64,000 nt of DNA from Pseudoips prasinana (lineage: Eukaryota > Arthropoda > Insecta > Lepidoptera > Nolidae): positions 25,072,893 through 25,136,892 of the forward strand of contig OX621251.1 of the NCBI GenBank assembly GCA_951640165.1, written 5' to 3'. The notes under the pieces were generated by a model. That model was not told where the DNA came from and made no database searches. It was given only the letters and a program-made list of their open reading frames with translations. Every line of letters begins with the position of its first letter. Within the stretch, counting starts at the first letter, position 1. The translations under genes were made by a program, and so were the position numbers. This document shows, piece by piece, positions 33,301-42,674 of the stretch.

Positions 33301-36300
33301 AGACCCGCCTAGCCCCTTCCCCATTTCTCCATTAAATACCTTTTGATTTTTCGTAGGTCACTCAGGTATATAATTTATCTTAAAATAGTTATAAATAGAC
33401 ATCTACGCATATAATTTAAAGAAAATTCGACAACTTTCTCCAAATATTGTAGATGTCTTATTAAATACATTCCGTCAAAAAAGTATCGGGAATGGATGAT
33501 TTGTTTATGGTTCCATATTCAAATTTTTGTTTTTTTTTGTTGTTGATAGATTGGCACAACTGTTTTCCATTTTGGCGCGGAGTTTGAGTTACATCTGTTA
33601 TTTATATTAAATACAGTGCTGGTTTTAGTAATATCATATATAGTGTGTATCACAAAACACGTGGCAATAATCTTTTTCTTATCAAACTGCCCGCATTCAC
33701 ATTCATATTTATCATAATATTTTTATACTTTGACAGTTTTGATAGGTAAACACAGCAATGACGCAATACTAGTTGTTTATATTCTCTTTGATGACATTTA
33801 AAGTGGTTGGAGTCGCAACCAAACGCTACTACTGGTCGATACGCATGATAATTTTGTAATTTAATTAGTAGTTTTTTAAGCGCTATCGGAAGATCAGCGT
33901 TACAGTAATCATTATCATTTACTGTAACATTTGCTGAGGTAGACGCCTTTCCTAGCTAGTACTTATAATGTTGCATGCTTCATAAGTATTATAAAAACTA
34001 AACGCAATTAGTTATATCGTCTTAGATGTAAACTAAGTTAAGGATTATCTGTGCTTGTTGGGAATAAACCTTATTTTTTAATTTTATTTTTATTTATTGC
34101 TAATTTCATAATGGACAAAAATATCGAACAAAGAGTTTGTCTTAAATTTTGCATCGCTAATGGAATTTCGTGTTCAGAGTCGCTGAAAATATTACAGAAG
34201 GCTTACGGTGAATCGACTTTATCAAAAACTCGTGCTTATGAGTGGTTCAAAGCGTTCAAAAGCGGTCGAGATGTGATGAAAGATTTGCCTCGCTCTGGTG
34301 GTCTACCAGAGCGAGGCAAATCTTTCATCACATCTCGACGTCAACGTCTGCAACTGAAGTTAACATCGCAAAAGTGACGGAAATAGTGACTGAAAATCCT
34401 CATTCAACTCTGAGAGAGATAGCCACCGAACTTTCTGTATCTCACGAGTCGATTCGTACCATTTTAAGTAATCATTTGGGTATGAAACATGTTGCCGCTC
34501 GGCTAGTCCCAAAAGATCTGAATTTTCTCCAAAAACTCAATCGCATGAAAGTCGCTGAGGACATGGTAGAACGAGTCAATTCCGACCCAACATTCATTAA
34601 ACGTATTGTTACTGGTGATAAGACGTGGGTTTACGAGTTTGACATGCAAACTAGTCAACAAGCTTCGGAGTGGCACTTTCCAACTGAACCGAAACCGAAA
34701 AAACCACGCCAAAGTTGATCAAAAGTCAAAGTCATGTTGACTGTTTCCTTTGACTATCGCGGTGTTGTGCACTCTGAATTCTTACCGGAAGGTCGAACGG
34801 TAAATAAAGAATATTATTTGAGCGTTATGCGGCGTTTAAGAGAGCAAATTCGACGAAAAAGGCCAGATTTGTAGAAAGAAAATTCTTGGATTTTGCACCA
34901 CGATAATGCGCCTTCGCACAAGGCCATCATTGTGAACGAATTTTGACCACCATATTCACCAGATATGGCTCCAGCTGACTTCTTTATTTTTCCTAAACTC
35001 AAATTACCACCTTGGTGGTACCAGTTTTCAATCGGTAGAAGACATAAAGGAGAATTCGCGGCGAGAACTGAACTCAATTCCGAAAGCAGCGTTTAAAAAT
35101 GTTTTGATGAATGGATTATTCGTTGGCGTAAGTGTATCGTTTCTGAAGGAGCATACTTTGAAGGTGATAAAATAAATTTGGACGAATAACAAACATTTTG
35201 TATATTATTGATCTTTTCCCGGTACTTTCTTGACAGAGTAGTATTAATTTTATTAACTTATTTGTTTGTTAATTATAGTAGTATATTTTTATTTGCAATT
35301 TTTTTTATCAATGTAACATGTAATCAAGCGTTTTTCGAGTAATTAAAGTGTTAATTTTAATAAAAAGCTCAATTTTTTTTATAATAATTAAAAAAAATGT
35401 CGAATTCGAGTTTTTTTGATTTTTTGCATTTTCTGAGAAGATTGACTATATATAGTAACATATTTTTTTTTTCACCATCGGAAAGTAGAGATTTCAACGA
35501 ACAGAAAACATACCAACTTTTTGAAAATAGCTGATATTTTGATGGGTGAGTTTTCGATTGAAAATTAGGGTGTTTTTTCGATATTAATTCAAAATAAGGT
35601 GAAAAAATAAATATTTTTAATCAAATAAATTACTGCGTATTTGGGACATAAAAAGGTAAGCTTTCACCAAATTTCGTTAAAAAGAAAAAAAATTGTAAAA
35701 GATAAATATAAAAACCAAAAACTTGGTTTTTTTAATTTTTCACATAAATTTTGAGGTTATGTGAAAAAAGTGTGATTACAAAAGTTTTCGATCTTTTTAG
35801 TACCTACAACTTTACCATTTGACTTTTTCCGATAGGACTTTTAGTTTTGCCGGAAATCGAGAAAAACCGTCTTTTACCCTTAAAAACTCACCCCCATCCC
35901 CTTCCCGACTTCAGATCACCCGTAAATTATTTTTCCTTTCATTTTTATAATATTCCCCTCCTTTTCTAATGGGTTTCATCCTACTATTATTTTATTTCAC
36001 TTTTTATTATTTTTAAAGGCTTCCTCTACCCTGGTCTATAGTTTCTCAGAATCATTTTGTTGAGTCAATAATATATGATCAAAGGAACTTAACAAGTGAA
36101 GTTCGATCTACATTATACGAGTATTCGATATTATATCTTCGTATGAAGCAACAAAATATAATGATAGAAAAAATACAAATGGCTCATAATAGTAGGCGAG
36201 CCCACGATGCTAAATGGGGATTTACTCGAGCGTCATAGTCTCTATTGAGTTGCAAAGCTAAGATGATAAGAACAAAAAAAATGTTATATGATTTTTGACC

Positions 36301-39294
36301 ACCTTTTCGGTGGGGGAAGCGGCTATAGATTTTTAAATATGTATAAAAATACTGTTGCATGGACATTCTCGAGCACGTCAGATATTGTTAGCATCAATAC
36401 CCTACGTATTTTTAATAATGTACGTATGTTAATCTGATCGTTTGCATGAGGTGGTTGTATGTAAGGGTTGAAAATGAAAAAAAAAATTATCAAGCGCGTC
36501 AGATTTTCTAAGGGAGTGTTAAGTACACCAAAAAAAAGCTTTCATTCATTAATCTGACGATTTCGATGTGACGCAAACTCGCGACCATTTTTATAAAGTG
36601 CAAAAAAAATTCGCCATTTTGAAATACTCAAGCGTGTCAGATTAAGATATATATGGTTCATCTTTATGTTCTAAACGTGTTGTCTCATAATCTGACGATT
36701 ATCTAGAGGGATTCGCCTGATCTGACAATTTTTTTTTTATTCTTCTTGAGGCTTGCAAAAGTTAGCACCTTATTTTTTTTAATGGCTGATGAAACCTGTC
36801 TGAATTTAAATTACATTCCATTATAAATTGATCTCGCCGAAATGTTCCTCCAGACACTGTCTTTAGTAAACAGTTTGTAATTTCTAGAGAAGCAGCTTGC
36901 CCCATTGAAATGTTAAACAACAGATCCTTATCAATTGAAGAAGAGAATGGATTGATGGTCTGCAGGACACTGTTCGAAAAAGCTTCAATTTGGATGTGTT
37001 GTTTTTTTCATTCGAATTGGGTGTAGATCAGCAGTAACATCATGGTAGTTTCTGTCAAGCCCTGCACTAGTAAGTACATGAGATATGATTCTTGTTCGCG
37101 CTCCATGATTTTTAAACCAACATTGTCTATATATTATATTGAGAGGTTAACAATTCCAGTAAGACGACGAGCAGTATCACCATTTATCGTCCGCTCTAAC
37201 GTTAAATCCATAGGAATTCGTGAGAAAGGCTTGCTTGTTCTTCTGATTCCAAACAAACCCTTAGCCATTTCAGTTCGGAGACCTGGATGTGTGTTATCTA
37301 CATGTTGCAGTAAATTGATGTAGTACACTAGCCATCGACTATAGTTTGGTTGATTGTAATAGAAGAATAAGCTGACGATTTTCGCAATGCTATAGATGTA
37401 CAAGTCTAAATCTCGGACTCTAATACTGTTAACTTTATCGACGAATTTTTATAATTTCGGCTTGCTGAAAAAGTCAGATTATATATTTTTCGTTATCATT
37501 GAATTATTTCCTTCAAAATAAAAAAAAAATTTGCTACCCTCGAGAATGTCCAGATGACGTTTTTTTTTTTTAACAACTTGCTGCCCTCCCCTTTCTTTAC
37601 ATCAGTCTCAAATTGTCAGATTAGTGGAATATACTCGTTTAAGGATGTAATTAACTCACCCTACCTTAATCTGACATGCACGAGAATTTCTGATGGTCAA
37701 TTTTTTTAGTAATCTGATCCTGTATCCTTCACGGGCAGTCTTATAAATGGGGCTCATGTTTGGTGGAGGTAGTTAACCGGGTACAAGGTATCCCCCTGTA
37801 TATTAATCTGCCGCGCTTTAGTAAATCCCCGCTTGGGCTCCCCTACTATAACTGAACTATTAACAATAGAATAGTAGAGCAAAACGCCAGCCTAGCATCA
37901 AAACAACTTATCATATAATATCAAGAGTGCCTTACATAGAAGAATAACACTTTATTACACAAGACAAGAACAAATAAATTCAAGCATACATAGCACTATG
38001 TAATATTGAAATCACTTGTAAATAATGCATGAATGAATGAAATAATGAAATAGAATATTACATGTATTTTTTATGTACATTTTTATAATTTAGTTGCAGG
38101 TGTATACATCTATTTATGTGTGAGTTAGTCGTCTATACTACCTGTTAAATATTGGAAGAAAATTAAACATAACAATATTTTGGCAAAGGGAGTTCATTAA
38201 TAGTTCATTAATAGGCAAAACTGTGAACTGACAATGACATATAAAATTTACAATAGCACAAGAATTTTGAATATAAAGTGTTCCAAAAAAGGTTTATTCG
38301 TAACACTACCTACCTTTAGGCACTCTTTCTAATATATCTTTATGCCAAGAACTGCCTCTCTTAATGACTGTATTCTAGTCTACTTTGGTTATGGGGAACA
38401 TTTTGTGATAAGGCCACATATTATATACTTTTACAATAACATGAGGTTTATCTCTGTATCAAATCTACAATTAACACCACATGGGTGGAAACAATTTGAC
38501 TATGAGAGAGCACAGCCTTTGAAAAGAAAGCAATAGGAGTTATTTTATATTCACTGACATGGCACTATGTTGATAAATGACCAGTTTAGTTAAACATAAA
38601 ATAATACATACACTTACACACAATTTACAGCTAAAAGATATGAACTTGTAGTTAGATCTTAACTACATAAGGCATTTGAATACAACTTACAAGTAGTCAA
38701 ATTTAATTTTTATATAATGCCAAAATATTAGAAATACAATCAAGCAGGCCAATTAACAAAAGATTCACCTGGTGTTAAGTAACTACCATAGCCTAGCATT
38801 GCTTACCCATACCCCCTTTCCATTGTGCTTGGGTATCCTAGCTCAAATCCAGAAACTAAACATGAACTTATTAAAACTGAATGTATTCTGTATGCTACCT
38901 ATCAGAATACATGTCTTTACCATACCATTAGTTGCTTGAGCCTATATCTTAAATGATTCCACGGTTAATGCATAAAAGACACAGTACCTTTATTGGGACA
39001 TTAATGGTGGATTCCAAGGCACTCTTTTGGCGTGACTCTTCTGGTAGAGATATCACCGCTTCACTGTCGATTAAGGGAGCCTCTTTCCGATACGCAGGGT
39101 CATCCTTGGCTGCGAAGTTGGTTGAACACGTTGAAAAAGCAGGCAAGGACCTGAAATACGTCAGTATATCGGTAAGAAAAGTCCACTATCCGATGAGGTA
39201 CGTGTAGACGGGACCACTATGCAGTACCGTAAATTACGCACCTTGATAGCTGGGTCCTAGCCAGGCTTGCCGTTCGGCTGATCACTTGTAACAT
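30007..39294 (-). CDS. NDUFS4: NADH dehydrogenase iron-sulfur protein 4 (18 kDa), complete
   Basis: This is an accessory subunit of mitochondrial respiratory complex I, in the matrix arm. Inferred exons on the minus strand are 39294-39242, 39150-38988 and 30363-30007. Together they make 573 bases: 190 residues plus TAG. Phases match at both junctions. Residues 1-30 ([17 protein letters not shown]..) are basic and Ser-rich with no acids, as in a mitochondrial targeting peptide. The mature protein shows [40 protein letters not shown] and the C-terminus [15 protein letters not shown], the conserved core of this family including the RVSTK end. The length fits insect orthologs. Intron 2 is 8,624 bases and holds at least four transposons. 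A Copia LTR begins about 250 bases upstream of the start codon. Confidence 0.93.
30414..30530 (-). mobile_element. RTE LINE 3'-end fragment
   Basis: It is near-identical to the 3' end of the RTE copy at 22046 onward (CATAGACTCACGCC, CAGAGGGGTAGGCAGAGACA). It is heavily 5'-truncated and lies inside NDUFS4 intron 2. Confidence 0.75.
30956..32366 (-). mobile_element. 5'-truncated LINE with RNase H, inserted in left arm
   Basis: 12-bp duplications TGGTGAAAACTT lie at 30944-30955 and 32367-32378. The minus-strand 3' tail is a short GATAA repeat (seen as TTATC at 30957-30971). It carries the end of an ORF2 with RNase H. Confidence 0.85.
31038..32360 (-). CDS. LINE ORF2 C-terminus: RT end, RNase H, CCHC
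   Basis: This is a 440-codon open frame that is truncated at its 5' end by the insertion, so its first Met is not a true start. It contains the RT thumb region ([16 protein letters not shown]) and an RNase H domain with [38 protein letters not shown] and [18 protein letters not shown], giving the Asp, Glu, Asp and His/Asp sites. It ends with a [18 protein letters not shown] zinc motif. RNase H plus this motif suggests an I/R1/LOA-type lineage. No stop interrupts it. Confidence 0.82.
   Translation of the reverse strand: MCRAAYGKKWGLKPKIVHWIYKMMVKPVLMYGSIVWWPRTKLETCKQVLNKIQRTACLAMTGAFSTTPTAALEVILDLVPLHLEVQEEARKTLLRLTVLGHISNERMPTRHTQTENWKNLDNVIEMGSDKMQPTYTFDKQYNLYIPSREEWKLGLCKQNEQSQIWYTDGSKMKSGTGAGVYNETCSISESMGNFATVFQAETYAIITCAQTIIDRATEGQTIYILSDSQATLKALMSHKIESKLIQNCITALNKRGTKNKVKLVWVPGHTGIEGNEKADALARKGSESQFCGPEPCVGIPPNVIGAILKNESTAKHNQMWTKIKELKHSKQLIKGIDKSWSKKLWKYSRNQLRLIVAVFTGHYGTNYHLHKLGLSNSPICRTCREEQETMLHIICKCDALARHRMAILGLAYPEPGDYKDLPLRSVLDYVKTSFRALGIE
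32700..33466. other. AT-rich spacer with internal palindrome
   Basis: About 33008-33065 and 33120-33180 are inverted copies around CTTTTGGC / GCCAAAAG with ATATATTTTTAATAAC arms, centred near 33092. No gene is seen. Confidence 0.55.
34111..35188 (+). pseudogene. Mariner-like transposase, multiply broken
   Basis: The start [14 protein letters not shown] and a first helix-turn-helix ([27 protein letters not shown]) lead to a frame break at 34300-34370. It then reads [31 protein letters not shown] (first Asp), a TGA at 34716, [11 protein letters not shown] (second Asp), another stop, and [13 protein letters not shown] (third site). A 35-bp inverted duplication sits at the first break. It cannot make an active protein. 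Confidence 0.82.
34265..34339. repeat. 35-bp perfect inverted duplication in transposase
   Basis: Arms 34265-34299 and 34305-34339 are exact reverse complements with a 5-base loop. The right arm replaces the expected coding sequence after the LPRSG motif. It looks like a template-switch mutation. Confidence 0.9.
36191..37847. mobile_element. Unclassified TIR element with AATCTGAC motif clusters
   Basis: The left terminus AGTAGGCGAGCCCACGATGC and the inverse of the right terminus (AGTAGGGGAGCCCAAGC) are alike. Both then share GGGGATTTACT. About twelve copies of AATCTGA/TCAGATT, often with following CG, lie in both orientations: seven at 36376-36730 and five at 37471-37810. They flank an ORF remnant at about 36790-37403. 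It looks like a DNA transposon with subterminal protein-binding repeats. I cannot name the family. Confidence 0.65.
36790..37403 (-). pseudogene. ORF remnant of an uncharacterised arthropod repeat family
   Basis: An open piece at 37403-37134 reads [38 protein letters not shown] and ARRLTGI. Beyond stops, on the same strand, [19 protein letters not shown] and [14 protein letters not shown] follow to about 36830. I recall this word order (NYARW.., FS.IPVDLTLEQTIN.., NPF..DLFNI.TGKAAS) from large unannotated repetitive proteins of arthropods and other invertebrates. Its function is unknown to me. Stops and shifts make it non-functional. Confidence 0.55.
37848..38987. other. NDUFS4 intron 2, first part, no element identified
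   Basis: AT-rich sequence without coding potential or a recognisable repeat end. Confidence 0.5.
38988..39150 (-). CDS. NDUFS4: NDUFS4 exon 2
   Basis: It encodes [15 protein letters not shown] through [12 protein letters not shown]. The acceptor TATTTCAG (39151-39158) and donor GTACTG (38987-38982) both fit. It ends in phase 0. Confidence 0.88.
39242..39294 (-). CDS. NDUFS4: NDUFS4 exon 1 (start, targeting peptide)
   Basis: It starts with ATG at 39294-39292, encoding [17 protein letters not shown] plus two bases of an Arg codon, with a GTGCGT donor. It was chosen because the phase joins exon 2 exactly and the peptide looks like a mitochondrial presequence. Confidence 0.82.
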
Positions 39295-39414
39295 GTTATT
39301 TTTTACGTAACAATCTGTAACTATAACGAAATGAACGAAAATATATTGCGTATTTTGACAGCTATAATTTCGGTCTCATGTCATTTTTGACAGTTGATAG
39401 TCCTGATTAGTTCT

Positions 39415-39530
39415 TTGTTATATTCTCTTTGGTACTGATGGCTTCGAGCAATAGGCGGCCTTAGCCTTACATAAGCGTGTTTAAATGGTCGAAGAGCCGT
39501 GTTCTGTGATGTGCAAAGAGAATGTAACAA
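39415..39530. repeat. Hairpin in NDUFS4 upstream region
   Basis: Arms 39415-39431 and 39514-39530 match at 16 of 17 as inverse copies (TTGTTATATTCTCTTTG). The left word recurs at about 49616-49632. It is a small MITE remnant or promoter structure. Confidence 0.5.
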
Positions 39531-39545
39531 ACTGTGGTTACCTAT

Positions 39546-40046
39546 AGTAAGAAGGCACGTACCTTCTTGAATATGTTTCCATGGAAACTTGTTATTAGGT
39601 TGTCATAGTCTTGTCGTACTTTTCTATGGTTTAAGGAGTTTTGGCGCCAACGCGGAAAAGGACGCATCGAGGCTATGTTTTTTTTTTTTAAACAGGTGTA
39701 AATTCGAGTTTTTATGCGTAAATATGGTGGATTTTTAGACATAACATCTTCGACAACGTACACAAGTTGAGGAAAGTGCGATATTGTGATTTTCCGTGTT
39801 GAAACCAAAACTCCATAGAAGCCTCTAGTAAAGCCTCCACTGCTTTACTGGGGTAGGACTATGACTTGACTGTGACGGACGTGACGGAGATGACTGACTG
39901 ACTGTGAAATATAAATATGACAACTGAAGACGAGGCGGTATGGTCACAGATCTTAGCCTGCCCAAAGAGGGCGAAAACAAAAAAAAATCGATGGTTTAAT
40001 TAAATATTTGTCTCAACTCAAAATATCTTTTCATCATAATTTAACA
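39546..40046 (+). repeat. Copia 5' LTR
   Basis: It is about 500 bases. It shares its first about 90 and last about 50 bases with the 3' LTR, which lacks the middle. It ends TTAACA before the primer-binding word. Confidence 0.7.
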
Positions 40047-40089
40047 TGGTAGCAGAGCGTAAATAACGTAGTAATTACGATAATTGAGA

Positions 40090-40128
40090 ATGGCGTTGAG
40101 CTCACATAGGAAAATTGAGGCATTTAAT
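40090..40128 (+). pseudogene. Copia Gag start fragment
   Basis: ATG GCG TTG at 40090 opens a frame with MALSSHRKIEAFN, resembling Copia Gag starts. It stops at once, where foreign sequence begins. It probably joined the piece at 44205 before insertion. Confidence 0.45.
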
Positions 40129-40130
40129 TA

Positions 40131-40655
40131 AATAAAAATTCGACACATGGCGGATTCAAGCAAAGCCCATACTCACACATATCTAAAATAGGAGATAGGC
40201 CGTCCTACTAATATCCTATGCAGTCCAAGTGTCGCCAAATGAATTTACGCACACAATGATTCACTGAATAAATACAAAGCTTCAATTATTGTACAATTAT
40301 CTGGAAAATAAACTAATTATTATATTTAAAAAAAAAGACACGCACACATTGCATTTACCTACTCTTGGAGATCTTCGCTCCCATTGGGTAACACATTCAA
40401 ACAGAATTTATGTGTTTGTTAATACATACAATGTGCAAATCGCATCAGCATGCACTTACACAAAGGCAGTACAGGCTATAGTGAGTTTAACGGGTAGTCG
40501 ATAGAATGTTATCGATAAATGGTAATTTAAGTATTTGATGACGTTTGGATTGGATGGAAATCTAAAAATGATCAAATTTGTACTAAAGTAGAACTCATGT
40601 ACATCAAACTTCGTAAATCGTAATCGTTAATCGAACCTATGTTATAAGTTATAAC
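40131..40655. other. Sequence inside Copia Gag, unassigned
   Basis: No ORF or family pattern. It lies between the Gag start fragment and dispersed-repeat copy B. Confidence 0.4.
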
Positions 40656-41388
40656 AGACCGAGTGAACAGTCAGTTAATGTTGTAGAAAAATGTGCTACT
40701 GATTCCTGCTAATCCTTTACCTTTGAAGGGCCCAACATACGTATACGGTTCCCAGTTTACAGTTAACCGTACACGCGGAGAAAATGGGCTGGCACCCTTC
40801 CAACTCAGGAATCGGACTGCAGATCCAGCGCCGGGTGGGTTCGAAGCTGGCACAGGTTAGCACCAGGGTAGGTCACCGTCGACTCGACAGTGAACAACAC
40901 GTTGATAATCGTAGAATCTTCCTTTTATTTTCTTCACGAGAGTTTCTATTTACAATTTTCTTCTAGTACTACTGCTGGATACGGAATGAATATCCAGGAA
41001 AATCGTCCAGTTTATATACAGAATTGATTTCTTTGTTCTTTAGGGTGTACCAATCAGCGCCGAATCCACAAATACCCTCCTTTCAGTTGTGGGTAAAACA
41101 TTTAAAAAGTAATATCGTAATACCCACGGAACAAAGTTATCAATTTTACAAAAAATCCTTAAAGTTAGTTTTATAATGACACCCTAATTTTTTTTGGGTG
41201 TAAAATAAAATTACAAACCAGAATATATATACATAAATATAGGTATATAGCGAAATAACTGAGTTATAGCGTTATGCCAAAAGAAAATGCTTAATAACTC
41301 AGCTTTCCGCCATATAACCCTTGCAAATTTAGTATGCTCTGATAGGCCTTGATGAGGGCTATCCCATGTAACAATCATCAGGTTATAA
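40656..41388. repeat. Dispersed repeat copy B, segment 1
   Basis: It aligns with copy A segments 15070-15425, 21373-21700 and 24700-24810, without the LINE and Sailor-like insertions. Confidence 0.85.
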
Positions 41389-41390
41389 TA

Positions 41391-42672
41391 GGTCTTTACC
41401 TATGAAATTGCCGTTTTGTATGAAAAAATTTAAACGAATTTTTTTCATGAATTTTTTTATTTGTATTAATCGAAGTAATCACCCATGCAATCAATGCATC
41501 TTTGCCATCGCAGTGGCAGTTTATTGATGCCCTTCTTAAAGAAATCAGCTGGACGGGAGGCAACAAATTCTTCAAAGGCATTTTGTACTGCCTCTCGGGT
41601 ATTGAATTTTTTTCCCGCCAAGAAGTTATCCAAATTCTGGAAAAAGTAGTAGTCTGTAGGCGCAAGGTCTGGTGAGTAGGGCGGATGACGGAGAGCTTCC
41701 AACCCCAGTTCTTGCAACTTGGAGACCGTCTGCTGTGCAGTATGAGGTCGCGCGTTGTCGTGCAGGAGCAGCGGAGACGAGCGATTGACCAATGCTGGTT
41801 GGAGATGCGCCAGCTTCTCCATCATTGTGCTCAGTTCTTCACAGTACACATCTGCAGTAATGCTCACCCCGTTTGGTAAGAAGCTGTGATGAATCACACC
41901 GGCGCTAGACCACCAAACAGTGACCATCACTTTTCTAGGGGTAAGTTTTCGTTTAGGGCATTGTTTAGGTGCTGAACCAGGATCCAACCAACTTGCTGAG
42001 CGCTTGCGGTTATCAAACAGAATCCATTTTTCATCGCAGGTAACAATGCGGTTCAAAATTCCTTCATTTGTGTGTCTGTTGAGCAGTGCAAGGCACGTCT
42101 CGACGCGTACTTCGCGCTGGCGATCATTGAGTTCGTGGGGCACCCATTTGTCAAGCTTTTTTACCTTGCCAATTTGACGCAAATGGACCAATATTGTTTT
42201 GACGCTAACGTCGAAAGCTGCTGCTAATTCAGCCGTAGATTGTGTATCATCAGCTTCCACAACCGCCTTTAATTCGTCATTGTCGACCAAAGTCTTCGGA
42301 CGACCGCGAGGTTCATTTTTCAGGTCGAAATTTCCAGAACGGAAGCGAGCAAACCAATAACAGGTGGTGCGTTGGTTTGTAGTGTTAGCTCCGTAAACGT
42401 CGTTGATGTTGCGTGCCGCTTGTGCCGCGTTGCTGCCACGACGGTACTCATATTCCATAATTACTCGAATTTTTAACGTATCCATGATGACGAAAAAGAT
42501 TGAAATGCGATGAAAATGTAACACTAATCAATAAAGAAATGACTACTTTTGGAAAAAAGAATCCATGTTTTTAAAATAAAATTAATTTGAAATTAGAATT
42601 CTTAGCCAAACAAAAATTATTTTGATTTGAAATGGCCAGTACTGCAGAACGGCAATTTCATAGGTAAAGACC
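41391..42672 (-). mobile_element. Mariner element, apparently complete
   Basis: The 1,282 bp element is flanked by TA (41389-41390 and 42673-42674). Its TIRs GGTCTTTACCTATGAAATTG (41391-41410, extending to about 25 bases) match the right end in inverse. It interrupts dispersed-repeat copy B, and copy A shows the uninterrupted site near 24815-24830. It encodes one uninterrupted transposase. Confidence 0.92.
41466..42485 (-). CDS. Mariner transposase, intact DD34D
   Basis: 339 residues, the usual mariner length. An N-terminal helix-turn-helix pair (NAAQAARNINDVYG; STAELAAAFDVSVKTILVHL) binds the TIRs. The linker WVPHEL is present. The catalytic triad is Asp151 (VTCDEKW), Asp243 (LLHDNARPH) and Asp278 (PYSPDLAPTD), with 34 residues between the last two. 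No stop or frameshift is visible. I start at the MDTLKIR Met (42485), because the 13 upstream residues are not mariner-like. It is potentially active if expressed. Confidence 0.92.
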   Translation of the reverse strand: MDTLKIRVIMEYEYRRGSNAAQAARNINDVYGANTTNQRTTCYWFARFRSGNFDLKNEPRGRPKTLVDNDELKAVVEADDTQSTAELAAAFDVSVKTILVHLRQIGKVKKLDKWVPHELNDRQREVRVETCLALLNRHTNEGILNRIVTCDEKWILFDNRKRSASWLDPGSAPKQCPKRKLTPRKVMVTVWWSSAGVIHHSFLPNGVSITADVYCEELSTMMEKLAHLQPALVNRSSPLLLHDNARPHTAQQTVSKLQELGLEALRHPPYSPDLAPTDYYFFQNLDNFLAGKKFNTREAVQNAFEEFVASRPADFFKKGINKLPLRWQRCIDCMGDYFD

Positions 42673-42674
42673 TA

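Larger units (their letters stand above)
33467..35237 (+). mobile_element. Mariner-family element, decayed
   Basis: The TIRs are CCGTCAAAAAAGTATCGGGAA at 33472-33492 and the inverse of a similar word at 35217-35237. It lies between the arms of the long-inverted-repeat element. Confidence 0.7.
30600..36039. mobile_element. Long-inverted-repeat (fold-back-like) element
   Basis: The left arm 30600-30955 plus 32367-32640 is the reverse complement of the right arm 35384-36039, with minor differences. Arms are about 630-650 bases once the inserted LINE is removed. Outer ends read AGACCAGGGT and ACCCTGGTCT. The span between arms holds no ORF of its own, only an AT-rich palindrome and a mariner. It resembles a non-autonomous element with very long TIRs. 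The family is unknown to me. Confidence 0.75.

Noticed and set aside
36376..37810. CRISPR array from recurring AATCTGAC words
   Set aside because: Words are short, in both orientations and irregularly spaced, in a eukaryotic intron.
38342..38536. 64-codon plus ORF in NDUFS4 intron
   Set aside because: No family pattern, AT-biased, and not supported by splice or codon evidence.
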